DNA from: Sphagnum compactum
Lineage: Eukaryota > Bryophyta > Sphagnopsida > Sphagnales
Length of the DNA stretch: 64,000 nt
Reading direction: 5' to 3'
Assembly (NCBI GenBank): GCA_965153455.1
Contig: OZ234499.1
Span: 14,318,271 to 14,382,270, forward strand
Below are positions 24,066 to 37,136 of this stretch, one piece after another; position 1 is the stretch's first letter, and each line of letters starts with the position of its first letter. The notes under the pieces are model-generated. The model was not told the DNA's origin, searched no databases, and was given only the letters and a program-made list of their open reading frames with translations. A program made the translations under genes and the position numbers.

Positions 24066-27000
24066 AATGGAAAGCCCATTTTAAGAGCTCTCTTACAAAG
24101 AGCTGGTTATTCCAACTCAGGGTTTTCCGGTCTCCTGTTTAGCATCCTTTTTCCATGTACTTTACTCTGATTACTGCTGGGCCAAAGTGCTGCTATGTGC
24201 CTTTTGTGCAGACTAGTTCTTAGTTTTCTTTTGAGATTACTCATGATGGACAAATTGCAAGCTTTCTTTATTCTGTCCAGATGTGGCTGTGACAGACATT
24301 GAATTTGAGAGATCACAATTTGAGTTGCGCATCTTTGTTTGTTTTGAATTGCTACTAGTCTTGAAATCTGATCAAAATGCACACATGATTTCAGATGTGC
24401 ATTAGAGTTAGTTCATCATCATGTTCATATGGACTCTATTGCGGGCTATCTAATTGGAGAATTTGTGGTAGTGAAAATTGTGTAGTTGATTCTAGGGGAA
24501 AAAACAACACAACTGGACTTCCAAGGAAGATGGTGGTGCTGCAATTTTGCAATATGACCACAATAGTGGACAATGAGTCCAATTCAATGATAATTACAAT
24601 CCATTTCCAGATAAGGTGGATCTTTGAAAACTCTTGGTTGACATTGTGCCCTAACCATATAATAAAAAATTTAACAAAATTTTCAAAGAAAAAAACACTA
24701 ATGGGAAAACCTTGCTGGTAGCAAAAGGGAACATTTTTTGTGAATGTATCAGCATTTTTTTTATTGGTGAACTTTTGCGACTTGGAAACCAAAAAAAACC
24801 AGTGCAACTTATGGAAACAATCTGAGTGATTTATGGCTGTCAAAGTCACCTCAAAACAATGCACCAAAGTTGCCAGATTTCAAGGAACAATTTCTGAAAT
24901 TGCCATATTTAGACAATAGCTTCCAGCAGATTGCCAAAATATAGTAGGATCCTTTTTTTTTTGAATTACTTTCATCTCTGGCCTGTAGCCAAATTTGGCT
25001 ATTTCCTCTTGTGCGATGTAGCCAAAGAAAAGCAAATTTGGTGGGGTGGGGGAGAAAAACCCTGGAATATATACTTAATATAAATAACTATAGTGGCAAT
25101 GAATTGAGACACAATGGTGTTGCTAAACATAATTCTGATAGGTTATTGGTGGCTTTAGAATTATTCAATTTTATGATTTGAGCATCATCAATAAAGTCTT
25201 AGTGAATTCTTTCTAGCTTTCTTAATATATTAGACATTATAGTTCATTTTGCTTTATGTTGCTGACACTTCCAGTTTGTAGCATGCATTGAAGCATCAAT
25301 CTGTAATGTTTGCTCAACAAATTTGGGTAGAAGGTTTGGTAGCCGTCATGTGAGGGTGGGGTGTTGGGGATAGTACTAGTCAACTTCTTGTTGATGATTG
25401 TGAGCAGCCACCCAGTTCATTAATTTCTCGTGACTCAGGGGGCTTGGAAAACTCATGTCATCTCCTATAGTATTTTGGTGGGGGAATTTTGTTTTCATGC
25501 CAAAACGTAGTAGTGTTGACAGCTGAAAAAGCCATAGCTGGAGCTGCTCGGAGATTGTATATGGCTGGGGATATATACCCCCCTCCTAGTGATTTAATTT
25601 GTGCTTAAATGTTTGAGAGCATATCCATGAATCCTATGCTCGGAGATTCAACAATTGTGAAGATACAAATTTGAAAATTTTCAACTTTTTGACTCTCCAC
25701 TTCTTGAGTTCTTGTATGCGAAATGCAAGTGAGGGTGCAAAACATCACAAGCTCTCCACTTCTTCGAGTTCTTGTAATGTGAAATGCAAGCTTGAATACC
25801 ATGAGGGTGCAAAACATCACAAGCAAATTGATGAGCCTACCACAATGCATCACAAAACATTTATTAGAACCATACATTGTGTGACAAGTTGTTTTCTCAT
25901 CATGATGACCTTTCACAATTAAATCTCAGTCCAACTACCCATATCTGTGGAATTAGATGAAACTTGTCCATAGTGGATTGTAATGCTCGCCGAGTGTACA
26001 AGTTCTGTCTAAATCAGACAAAGGTTAAGCCACCATACAAAGGTCTGTTTGCTTATTATTATTATTATTATTATTAGTTTTCGGAGGCAATTTTTTTATC
26101 AAGTGTTTTTTGGGTTTTCTAGTCACCAGATTTAGAAAAAGATACTTAATTTTTATTTAAATTTTTATCAGATTCCATATGGACTTGCACTTGGTAGCCA
26201 GAAATATAGAAGGATGCTTAAATGGTCTACTTTCGTACTTTGTTCAAAGCCACGTTTGGCTAAATCCTCGTTTATGGATGATTGCCACTTCAGCCACATT
26301 GCAACATTGAAAAAAGAGGGAAAAAAAAAAAACACCAATTAGAGCATGAGAAACCTGCTCGCCCATGACTACATAATGATAGACGATGAATGTAAATGTT
26401 CAATCATTCAAGGATCCTAAAATTGTTAAATGCTCGTCAATGCATAGATTGCATTGCATTAATCATAATGGTGTAAAATCTTTGATAGTATGGCAAGTAA
26501 GTACTCAATGTTGTGCAATCTCTTCCATTTGTAACTCATTGATGAAAGAACCAGGGGAAACCCCAACAGGGAAGCCAGGCAGCAGCCACATCAAAGTACC
26601 ATGTAAGGTAAAGTGTCAAGGCTGCAAGCATTATTCTCAAAATAAGGAACCCTAAAACCCTAGAATGCAAAAATAATCAAGTCTGGCCCCCTATTTTGAA
26701 AATGTCCCCCACCCATTGTTAAGCATGAGGTGAACACTATCATAAACCTAACCATACACAGATCATGAGGTGAACAAAGGGGAGGATCCTTTTAACAATA
26801 ACAGGTCTTATTGGTGTAAGGTCTCTCCGCCTCTTAAGGCTTAGGTGTAAGGTTAAGTAGGTTTAAGATCCTCCTCTTTTCCAAGGCATGTATGTATTCA
26901 TGGATGTAAGGCGGCCTCCAAATAATCTAGCAATTTTGTTCAAGTGCTTTATAGTCACCCTTCTTTATTGGGTTCTGCACCTTCATGGTGAAGACTAGGA

Positions 27001-29308
27001 ACATTAGAATGCTTTCAATTAAGGGCCAAAGTTTGGTGCCCCTACATTCTAGGGCCATGTGGAGTCCACTATAGAAGCATTTTGGTCACAATAGAAGGAT
27101 CCACTTGGACTTCGCTATCCTAATCAATGCCATTTAAAGGGTCAAGTGATGAGGGTTTAAGGTTTAGACGAACTCCAGCATTCCATATAGTTGTTGTACC
27201 TTGCCAGCTTAGACACTAATTATATTATTTTAGAGAAATATTGAAGATTTCAAATAAGAGATCTTCAATGCTGAATAAGTCATTTCCTCCAATGTTATTA
27301 CATATGTCCCATGGATACTCCAATTTTTTCCAATTTTCATCATTAGTTTCAGATTTATTTAATTTATGTAGGGAAAAGAAAAGAAAAAAAGGGCAAGAAA
27401 AATAAAAATGGAAAGAGGACTCAAGGAAACAAGAGGTGAAAGAACAAGTAAAAAAGGTCAAAAACCAAGAAAAAGGAATTAAGTGGTGTGTCGAGGTTGA
27501 GCTGAAGCTGTTGTTACCACTCGCACCCACAAAGCGTTCGCAGTTGCAACAACAAAACCTGGAAAACTCAAACCATGATATTTCTTAACACACACCACAC
27601 AACCCTAAATCTTAAACAGGCCTCCAGATATAGTGTGTACAATACTCTACAATTTTATAATTTCCAGTAACCATAATCCCATTTAATAGCCTCAATGATC
27701 GGTTCACAATGAAATCAGCCACTGGGAGAAAGATAATTTCTAATTTCAAGGCTAGATTGGTGATAACTGGAGCTTCTGGTTTCAGTTTCTAACATGAAAG
27801 AAATCAAAGGCTATCGTAATCATCATCATCCAGTAATGGAAGAATTTTGACCCACCTGATGAGATCGTGCAGATGCACAAGTCAACTCCTATTCAGGGAT
27901 GCGATGCTCACAGATCACCCCAATAGCAGCTGCTGATTCAGTGATCCTTCCAACAAGAATGTGACAAAACTTTGTCAACTACAAGAAGCCAAACTGACCA
28001 AGCTGAGCCACAGTTTGTGTTCCTGATCACAATCTTTTGGAGGGACTTGATCATCCACTGAAGACATGACAATCGTCATCACCATTTGCAGCAATGGGTG
28101 GATGGAGCTCAAGTTGGAAGACACTTGTCAAAGAAAGTGGAGTACTCTGAACACTCAAGAGGGAACAAGGAAGAGTGAGTGTCTTCCAAAGCAAAGAGAG
28201 AACTGTGAACATCAAAACAAGAGATCACCTTCAAAGATGGGTTTTCACTTATCTTAACAGCCTTTTGTCTGATTTCACTCACAGAAACAATTACAGTCAT
28301 GCATACATATACAAAACAAAAAAAATGATGCGAGTTGCACACAGAACAACACATGGAAGACACAAAAAAGATGCGTACCAACACGCACATTCTCCATGCA
28401 GTGTGTGAAGGAAGAAGCTACATTTCCCACTGTTTGACAAGGCTCTCAAAATTCCCAAGTTGAAGTTCATGGAGCCCAGAGCTTAAAATCACAGTCCAGT
28501 GCAAGTTGGTGCACATACATTGACTTGCTCCCAAATGGGGAGGACCCAAGAACAAACCAGTCATGTAACATGTGTACACATATATCATACTCATCTCTTG
28601 GCACCTGCACATTTGGACAATGCACACTCCACATGCATGTAGAGGCGCATGAGTCCACAACCTTTGAAATGGTAGCTGACAACACTAAAGAAACCCATAT
28701 CCTGGGATTGCTATACAGGGGTCAAAACTGATTGAGTACATCCCAACAGAAAACCTGCTTCCAGAAGGTATATGTATTTGTCCTTTCTTCCAAACCAAAC
28801 AATGGTTTCTTTAACTCAAAGATGTCTATAAGAGCACACTCTGTGCAGTGTAAAGCGGGTCAAGATCTGCTCCGGGAGGAGTTTGAGGAAATTGGGCACT
28901 ATACTCTGAACAGATCCCTTAGTGGAATGAATCTCAAGGTTCCACCATGAAGAATTCCAATGGTATGTGATCATGAAGCGGCAGGAATATCATGGGTTTT
29001 ATTCCAGATGGCTTCTGACGGATGAAGCAAAAAAAATTGGTGCTACTTCTATTACCCCTACTTTTTGGGCTACAGACAGAAGATGGGGTTTTCCTCTTGA
29101 AAACAACATCTCTTGCCTGCAGAAACCAGATCTTTTAAGTTTCCAGCAACTAGACCTCTTATGTATGTCATCATCTATTTGTCCAGCTCAAAATTTGTGT
29201 CACCGACTTTTGCCCTCATTGTTTGTCGTGCTCTTCTCGCATAAACCATTTCAAAAACAGGACAATGATGAAGACAAGACTTGAAGAATGAGGTGTGGCG
29301 AAAAACAA
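24066..29308. other. Spacer between the stress-protein and TIR-NB-ARC genes
   Basis: The first few hundred bases are presumably the 3' UTR of the stress-protein gene. Frames of 60-143 codons occur (24436-24867 minus, 27225-27530 minus, 28467-28685 minus, 28967-29284 plus), but none shows a family I know or joins others by clean splice sites. A (TTA)n run lies at 26055-26079. The 3' UTR of the TIR-NB-ARC gene, read on the minus strand, would lie just below 29309. Confidence 0.45.
25690..25823. repeat. Two-copy tandem duplication of about 60-70 bp
   Basis: The phrases CTCTCCACTTCTT, GAGTTCTTGTA, GAAATGCAAG and GAGGGTGCAAAACATCACAAG appear in order at about 25693-25751 and again at 25752-25823. 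The second copy carries an insertion of about 12 bases. Confidence 0.75.
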
Positions 29309-30283
29309 TTACATGGTGTTTCTATAACGAACCAATTTGGCCAAGGTTTCTTGTGCAGCTATGGTGTCAACGTGATCTGGCCCCAGCATAACAGAACGGA
29401 TGTTAAGGCAGGTGCGACACACCTCCTCCCCTCTATCAAATTGACCACCTTTCATCAGCAGCTTTGCCTGCGTCTCAAGCAACACAGCTTTCAATAATGT
29501 CAACTCTTGCCATGCATACTCATCCACCTGCCACACAGGAACCAGCAGAGACAAACACCACACACAAGTCAGGTTGAGGATAGAGTGGTGTAGTAATATG
29601 GCTCATGTTTCCTCAACACCCAATGAGGGTTGTGTTATATCCACACCTGGGAGGCAGGACTTGACATTGACCCAACGAGACAGTCCCATCAGAAATTCAG
29701 AGAACCCAAAACCACAAAAGAGTATTGAGTTTTCATTTGAAAAGGGTTTGTTGTGAAGATCAACAAGAGTGTAGAAGAAATCCAGAGTGTTTGAAACTGA
29801 GACATGATGGTACCTGATGGCCCTCATAACCACCTCTCATCCAGCAAAGGGACTTGTCCCACCAGTCCTGAACTTGTGACACAAACGACTTCTCCATTTC
29901 CTCGAACACGCTGTTGCATTGTCGCAGGAGCTCCAGGGCAGCATTACAGTGAGAGAAGTTTGTGAAGGCACGTAGAGCAAGGGGTAATACAACTTTCTTA
30001 GTAAACAGCAATAAGTCTGTCACCCTCAAGTCCACCATGACAGGAGGAGCCTTATTTCCAAACCGAAAAACCAAGAAAGAAGCAGCCCAGAAATGGTCAT
30101 AATGAAGCATTAGGTTTCCGCCTTTCCGCACAGCTTGCACTGCCGCCCTTGCTGCCAATTCACCCCCCTGCTTGCGAGCATAAGTCTGTGCAGTCAATGG
30201 AGCAGAATTTAGTTATTGCTGCTGCCGAGAAAAACATATTTTTTTACAAATTTTTCATAGCTTCAAGCTAAAAATCATCAGTT

Positions 30284-30322
<39 letters not shown>

Positions 30323-32902
30323 AAGACCTGATGGACACACTGTAGAATTTTTCTTGCAAAGCTGCAAATCCCACAGTTTCTCTCCCCCAAACACAAGTCT
30401 ACCTGATGACAACAACTTGGTGGTTCGTTAGTCACTGCTCACCTGTACAATAGCATGGAAATAGATGCATCCTTCCTGCATGCTGCGACGGGCAATATTG
30501 CATTTGATCAGATGTGCACCTGCTTCAGCTTCCATGCGGCGGGAAGAAGAATTGGGTGCAACACAACACAAGAACATCTTGGTCACACCGCCACCAACAC
30601 CCTTACCTCGAAACCTGCGACGACCACTGCCACCACCACCTCCTGAGGAAGAAGAATCTTCATATAGCTTGGATGCTGCCAAGGCCAACAAAGAATAGGG
30701 TATTGCATACGGTGCAAACCACCCTCCCACCCAAGCCATTCTGGTGGCAAGGTTCTTCTTCTCACCTTCTGAAGAAGAAGTTCCTCCATCCAGCAGAGTA
30801 AAGCATACATGAAGAAGCCTGACAAGAAAAGGGTTTCTCCGAAGAATGGCATCATCATTGTCCTCATCATCCTCCTCCTGCTGGTCCTCCTTCTCCTCAT
30901 TGTCATCATCACCACCATCACCATGTCTGTCTCTTGTTGCAACAGGAATTTCTTCTTTCACCTTGTTGATTAGCTCCAGGAGTTCGGTGGGTCGCATGTG
31001 AAACTCAACAAGGATCTTACCAATGATGCTCAGCCCGAGAGTGAGGCGAGCAAGTCGATCCTCAAGCTCCTTCAGTTTGTCATACTCTCGCACAGGAAAG
31101 TGCTGCTCTGGCTTGCCTCCCTTCATGAGAGTCAATGCTTCTGCCCCAGACAAACAGGAGAGCACCAAAAAGGGGAAAAAGAAAGGTGCTTGTTGTTGTG
31201 GTGCTTCTCGTTGTTGTTGTTGTTCCAAGTCCAGGATTTGTCTTCGCCGTCGAGTTGTGATGATCACATGGGAAGCACATCCTACTCTGGGCAAAAGCTC
31301 TGAGACAGGATGTCCATCCCACCAGTCTTTCTCCATCTCTAAGTTATCAATGATGAGCAAGTAGGGCACATCTCGTTGCAGTTCTCTCTTCACCTTCTCC
31401 ACTGCATCTGCTTCCAGTTCTTCCAAACTGCGCAATCCTCTTCCACCTCCTCCTCCTCCTCGTGGCTCTGGACCCAACTGGGTGTCTGTGCTCACATCCA
31501 CTCCCAGAAACAAAGACAGGATGTGATAGTTCTGCCGGATGTACCTGGCTTCTCCTCCCACCCACAACACCATTCTGTACTTCTGGAGATGGGTGTAGGC
31601 GTACTCCAGCACCAACTCCGTTTTCCCAATCCCTGCAACGCCAGTGATGCACACAAGGTTTGGTCGTGCTCGCCTGCATGAGGAGGAGGATGCGGCTGCA
31701 GAGGAGGATGCTGCTGCTGCTGCTGCAATCTTCTCGTTCGAGTCTTCCTTGTTGTCGACATCCTCGGAGGAGCTCTTGGAGAATAGAAGAGACGCCAGAG
31801 TCTGCAGTTCTTTCTCGCGTCCGATGAAGTCGGGGTTTCTCGGGAATGGAAGCTCTTCCAAGTCCACCACTCTCTCGGCCTGCTGCTGCTGTTGCTGCTG
31901 CTGCCAGCGGACTCGTTCTCTGTGGTCCCAGGAGAAGGCGGCACTACTGCGACGACCTAGACGAGAACCCAACAACGCAACAGCTCGCTGGATGCAGTCG
32001 CGCCAGTTCCCGCTAAACGCTTCCAGACGCCAGCAATCGTCGATGCGCACGAGCGACTCGACGACGTCTTTCCACTCGCGCTCTTGACCACCCTCGTAGA
32101 GCTTCCAAAGCTCGCCGCCTTCGTGCTCCCAGATCCGGCCTCGTCGCTCCACGATGTCGCTCACCACGCAATCCGCGGGCGACAAGTCGAAGAAAACGGG
32201 AACCAAGTTCTTGCGCTCCAGGAAGGTGCGAATCTCTTGGATCGAGAACGGATTCCGGAAGAGCTTGCGCGAGATGATGACAATGCCGAAGGTGGCAGAG
32301 TTCATGATTCGCATTGCGATGTCGTGACTCCGTTGCTCCGAGTACAAGGAGCGATCTGCTACGAAGCATGCCACTCCCTGCAGCTCCAGTTCTGCTCGCA
32401 TCCATTTGGAGAAGCGTAGCAAGCCTGGATCTAAGCAGCCGTAGACGCTGATGTAAACGTCGCAGCTACTGCTGCGGGAAGGAGGAGGAGGATGCGCCAA
32501 CGACAACGACGAGGATGATGACATTGCCAAAGTTCCTCCTCCTCCTCGGCGAGGCGACAAAGACTGAGGAAGGGTGCTCCTCTTCTTCTTCATCGGCGCC
32601 TTCAGCAGCAGCTGCGACGACACTGCTGCTGGCGCAGGATCAGCGGGATGAGCGGGAGGAGGACCAGGAAACGGAACCTCGACGACAGGAGTGATCTCCG
32701 GGACAAATGGCGAGCGCGGCTGCTCTGTGGCGCCATGCTGATGAGAGGTGGAAGCTTGAGGAGGAGGAGCAGCAGCAGGTGGGTATCGTTGCGAGGAAGC
32801 AGGAGTGAGCTTCAAGGGCGTGTTGCTGGCGGTGACATAGGACGCGGATGGTGGCGTGCAGGAGAGGAAGGGATTGAACGACGACGGAGAAGATGTGGCT
32901 TG

Positions 32903-32933
<31 letters not shown>

Positions 32934-33763
32934 AAGGGGGAGCAGAATGGAGAGTTGGAGGCAGCAGAAAGGAAGCTGACAGAAGAAGAAGACGAGGATG
33001 GAGAGCGCAACAGTTGCGAACTTCGGGTGTGAACAACATTGGGGGGCGTGATCGAGGAGGAGGCTGCGGCTAACGAGGTGGTGGTGGGCGATGAAGGATC
33101 CTCCACAACGGCTGCAGATTCCGAAGAAGAAGATGACGACGAGTCGTCCGCTGCTACTCGGAAGAAGTCGTCAGCAGCGGCAGCAGCAGGATCCTCCTCC
33201 TCCTCACCAGCAGTGGCAGCAGCTGAATCGGCCACAGAAGCAGTTGTTACACTAGGATGGTGGGACGAAGAAGAAAAGCTGGCGGAAGTTGCAGTCGAGG
33301 AAGTTGAGGAGCCGCTGCTGCTGCTGCTGCTGCTGACAGGTGGTGGAGGGGGGGAGGAAGAAGAAGATACGGAAGAAGTTGAAGCTGCTGGACCTGCTGC
33401 TGCTGCTGCGGCTACAGGAGGAGGAGGAAAACGCGAGTTGATAGGACTGCGTGGAGGTGAAGGAGGAGCATGTGGAAGAGGAGAGGGAATTGGCGTAAGA
33501 TCATCGGACGGTGGGAGTGGAGCTTCAAGAGGGGGTGGGTATGGGATTTGCTGCGAGTCTAGTAGCAACTGTACATGCCTACTGAGATGATGAGGAGCTG
33601 CTGCTGTTTCAGATTCTGCTGTTTCTGTAACTGGCAGCACAAGAGATGGAGTTGTAGAAAACGAGCAATGCAATGCCGCCGCCGCAGAAGACTGGGATGC
33701 TGCTCCTCCTCCTGCTGCTGCTGCACCTGCAAGCTCTGCATCCATACTAGAGCTCGCCTGCAT
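29309..33763 (-). CDS. TIR-NB-ARC-TPR-type (TNP) protein, three exons
   Basis: Exons on the minus strand are 33763-30443, 30185-29814 and 29527-29309. All introns are GT..AG at phase 0, giving 1303 residues. Residues 1-430 are low-complexity Ser/Pro/Ala/Gln, including a poly-Gln run coded by CAG repeats. A TIR domain spans about 433-602; the candidate catalytic Glu sits in FSIQEIRTF near residue 510. A conserved FIGREKEL link precedes the NB-ARC P-loop GVAGIGKTEL (about 708-717), Walker B LLIIDNLE (Asp about 806) and a GLPL-like RLTLGLSIIG near 905. An acidic insert follows at about 945-975. Exons 2-3 give a helical, TPR-like tail ending with TCLNIRSVMLGPDH and a short C terminus. Domain order and tail match the plant group containing Arabidopsis AT5G56220. 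TIR domains of plant immune receptors are NAD-hydrolysing; the role of this group is not settled. An alternative start at 33745 (MDAEL) has a better initiation context. Confidence 0.88.
30284..30323. repeat. (CT)n(CA)n microsatellite in intron 1
   Basis: About nine CT units are followed directly by about ten CA units inside intron 1 of the TIR-NB-ARC gene. The sense strand therefore reads (TG)n(AG)n. Confidence 0.9.
32900..32934 (-). repeat. CAG/CTG trinucleotide run coding poly-Gln
   Basis: About eleven near-perfect GCT/CTG units on the plus strand encode consecutive glutamines in the N-terminal part of the TIR-NB-ARC protein. A second shorter run at 31881-31904 codes a second Gln tract between the TIR and NB-ARC domains. 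Such runs are length-unstable in many genomes. Confidence 0.9.
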
Positions 33764-35100
33764 GCAATTGCAAAGCACTAGTATCCCAATTGATCTCTCA
33801 ACACAAGACGGAAACTAGGTCATCGTCCAATTGCTTCTTCATCATGGAGCAATGCTCATGAACACCATGGAACCTGCTGAAGGTCCTACCAAAGATGCAG
33901 CAAGCTTTAATGCTGCAATTCGCACATGAATTCAAGAGAATGACAACATGGGTGAAGAAGAAGAGCACCACGCAGCAGCAGCAGCTGCTAATCCATCATG
34001 AACTCTCAATCTCCAAGTAGTTGCAACGATTCTTCTTCTATTTCGCTGTTGATCCTCCTGAGCTTCTGAATTCTCACTCATTGCAGCCTCGTGATCACAG
34101 AAGAAGAAGATTCATTTCACTGCCCATGTAACAAGTGCATTGTGCACAAGCACCCACCCACCACCACCACAGCTGCTGCTACAAATATGTATCTAAAAAC
34201 AGAAAGAAAAAATATAGAGCAATCCAAACTAGCTCCTCAAGCAAAACTCCACCAAGCTAGCACCCTGCTGCTGCAACTCAGGCTGCAGCAGGCAGAAAAG
34301 AAAGGAAACACATGAGATTTTGCTACAACCATGTGCAACATTCCCCCCAAAAAAACAAAAACCCTAAACCCTATAACCCCTATAACAACAACCAACACCC
34401 ACTAGCAAGAAATCACAAAAGCCAAAACCAAAAACAAAAAAAATTCACCAAATTGAAGAAAGTTCACAACAAGAAGATCCAGAACATGATCAACCTCTTC
34501 AACAAGTTCAACAACAACAATAATAACAAAAAAGACTTAGCAAAAAAAAAATTAGACACCACAACATCAACCTCAATAACAACAAATCAAACTTTGCAGA
34601 AGATGAAAGATAACAACCATCCACAACATCAGAGCATCATCAACAACAATGACAAATAACAAATAACACTGAACACAAAGATGAAGAACAACAACATCCA
34701 CAACAACAAACAAAACTTAATCAAAAATGAAGAAATTTACAAACTCCACAACTTCAGCCAACAACCCACCAATTTCAAAAACTTAGCAAACAGAATAGAG
34801 AAGACAACGTACACAACAAGATGATACTTAGCTAACATTCCACCACCTCTAGAGCAGCAAACTACTACTACTACTACTACTACTACCTCTACCACTTTTC
34901 TACTATCTAAAACCCTCCTCCCAAACTCAAACAACAACAACAACAAACAACAAATAACAAATAACTTAGCACAAAACAACAAGAAGCTGAAGCAAAAAAT
35001 GTTGGGCAATAATTAAAACCACCACCACAACAACACCAACAACAAGAAGTTGAGGCAAAACATTGGGCTATAAATTAAGTGTGCAGCTTTGATCTCTACA
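33764..35100 (-). promoter_or_regulatory. Upstream region of the TIR-NB-ARC gene, strand-asymmetric
   Basis: No gene is supported. From about 34310 to 35060 the plus strand is almost devoid of long G runs and rich in CAA/AAC/ACT triplets, including (ACT)n at 34862-34889; the gene's sense strand therefore reads GTT/TTG. The 33780-34100 part is more balanced and includes CAGCAG runs. It presumably contains the 5' UTR and promoter, but no TATA box or start site can be assigned with confidence. Telomere-type CCCTAAACCCT lies at 34360-34372. Confidence 0.35.
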
Positions 35101-36030
35101 TTTATGGGTTCTCTTGAGGTAATAAATAATTGAGAAGAATTGTGCATTATTAGGGAAGAGAATGGAACTAGATTGATTGAAATTTGAGAGATTCAAAGGG
35201 GTTGGAAATATTTTGTAGTAAGGTGGGTCTTCTTTGCCCTAGGGCTGAGGACCCCCCATGGACCATTAAAACCCTAAACTTAAACCCATACTAGGTAGCT
35301 TAATAGGCATCCCATGGGAAATTTCAAAACAGATTTTGAGTGGGTCAGGGCTATCAAATATAGTATAAAGTCAAAATAGACCTTGTTGAGGGGGGACCTT
35401 CATCATAGTAGGAGGGAAGTAAATTCAAAAATTCCTCTCAAAATACCCCTTTTTTTTAATAAATAAAATAATACTTGGCAACCTTAAGTGTAAAAGAGGG
35501 CCTAAGGTTTGTTGGAAAATAATTTTGCTTTGATTTTATTTATCCCAGCCTAAAAAAAAGAAAAAATTTGGGTATTGGGGTCCTTCCCCACCCCTCCCCA
35601 GGGATACTAGAAATTTCAATGAAAGAAGGTGGGTTTTTCTTTTTCCCTTTTTCCTTTTTTCATTTTTTCATCTTCTTTCTTTTCTTTTTTTCCTTTCTTT
35701 CATTTTTTTTACACCTGACTATTTGGAAGTTGGATAAAAAGTATGGTTTTTTAAGTAATTAATTAATGGGGTGAGTGGATGAATGAATAAATGATGAATG
35801 AATGAATGGATGAATGAAATCAGGAAGGAAGAATGAAACACATGATCATCTACATGAAAGGGTTCTTAAGAAGTTTTGCTAATAACTACCTAACAAGTTT
35901 TGTGATCTAAGAATTGAGAACTAATTAAATTAGTTAAATTAGTTGTTAACTTAATTGTTAATTTAAAAGGGCCTTGTAGTTAAACCCAGTTTCTTGTTTC
36001 TTTCCCACAAAGACTTTTTTTTTTGTTTTT
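35101..36030. other. AT-rich spacer, no gene recognised
   Basis: It contains a long pyrimidine-rich tract at 35635-35715 and a GAATGAATGAATG-type run at 35775-35815. No coding evidence. Confidence 0.6.
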
Positions 36031-36170
36031 TTTTTTTTTTTTTGAAAAACACACATTGGGGTTGGGTTTTCCCACACATATATGCATAACCCTTTTTTTT
36101 GTTTTTGTTTTTTGAAAAACACACATTGGGGTTGGGTTTTCCCACACATATATGCATAACCCTTTTCTTT
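36030..36170. repeat. Two-copy tandem duplication of about 70 bp
   Basis: The phrase TGAAAAACACACATTGGGG followed by TTGGGTTTTCCCACACATATATGCATAACCC (split here only for length) occurs at about 36042-36095 and again at 36112-36166. The copies are nearly identical and separated by a T/G-rich run, so the duplication is recent. Confidence 0.9.
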
Positions 36171-36294
36171 TTTGAATACCTAACTAACAAATGGGTTTTT
36201 GTTTCACTCACACATGTTGATAGGCATTTTGAATTTTTGCCGCTCCCTTCATCATAAATATTTCCCACCTATCTAAGCATGTGAACATTTTTTC

Positions 36295-36326
36295 TCCCCC
36301 CCCCCCGCCCCCCCCAAACCCCCACA
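36295..36326. repeat. Poly-C tract
   Basis: A run of C bases interrupted only by single G or A bases. The complementary strand is a long G run that could form a quadruplex. Confidence 0.9.
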
Positions 36327-36532
36327 AGAATAAATAAATTCATGGGGGAAATAAAAAGGGGTTCAACTTCCAATAAGAAAAACTTCAAGGATGGAAATAG
36401 CTATACAAACTCCTAGAGGAACTAATAAACCCTAAACCCTTTGAAGTTTTCATTCATCAGCTATTGGGCACCCTTGGAAAGTTTTGAAATTTGTAGTAGG
36501 ATGGATATACCTTGACTTTTGGTGTTTTGCTC

Positions 36533-37136
36533 TCAAGTAGTTCCCAACTACCTAGCCTTTTGTCTCAAATAGTTCCCAACTTCCTAGCCTTTTGTCTCAA
36601 GTAGTTCCCAACTACCTAGCCTTTTGTCTCAAGTAGTTCCCAACTACCTAGCCTCTAGTCTCAAATAGTTCCCAACTTCCTAGCTTTCTTTCTCAAGTAG
36701 TTCCCCAACTTCCTAGCCTTTTCTCTCAAGTAGTTCCCAACTTCCTAGCCTTTTGTCTCAAGTAGTTCCCAACTACCTAGCCTTTTGTCTCAAATAGTTC
36801 CCAACTTCCTAGCCAGCCTTTTGTCTCAAGTAGTTCCCAACTTCCTAGCCTTTTGTCTCAAGTAGTTCCCAACTACCTAGCCTTTTGTCTCAAATAGTTC
36901 CCCAACTTCCTAGCCTTTTGTCTCAAGTAGTTCCCCAACTTCCTAGCCTTTTGTCTCAAGTAGTTCCCAACTTCCTAGCCTTTTGTCTCAAGTAGTTCCC
37001 AACTACCTAGCCTTTTGTCTCAAGTAGTTCCCCAACTTCCTAGCCTTTTGTCTCAAGTAGTTCCCCAACTTCCTAGCCTTTTGTCTCAAGTAGTTCCCAA
37101 CTTCCTAGCCTTTTGTCTCAAGTAGTTCCCAACTAG
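36533..37136. repeat. Minisatellite, about 19 units of 32-33 bp, with higher-order pattern
   Basis: The unit is TAGTTCCCAACTACCTAGCC followed by TTTTGTCTCAAG. I count about 19 units. Variants differ by CCC or CCCC, by TTCC or TACC, and by AAATAG or AAGTAG at the joint. From about 36825 the variant order CCC-TTCC, CCC-TACC, CCCC-TTCC, CCCC-TTCC repeats, giving a higher-order period of about 130 bases. There is no open reading frame through it. Confidence 0.92.

Noticed and set aside
31023-33590. Several long plus-strand frames (up to 183 codons) opposite the TIR-NB-ARC gene, rich in Glu/Gly/Arg or Ser/Cys.
   Set aside because: They are antisense to GC-rich, low-complexity coding sequence, whose base bias removes stops. 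They show no domain, while the minus strand carries a continuous TIR and NB-ARC domain.
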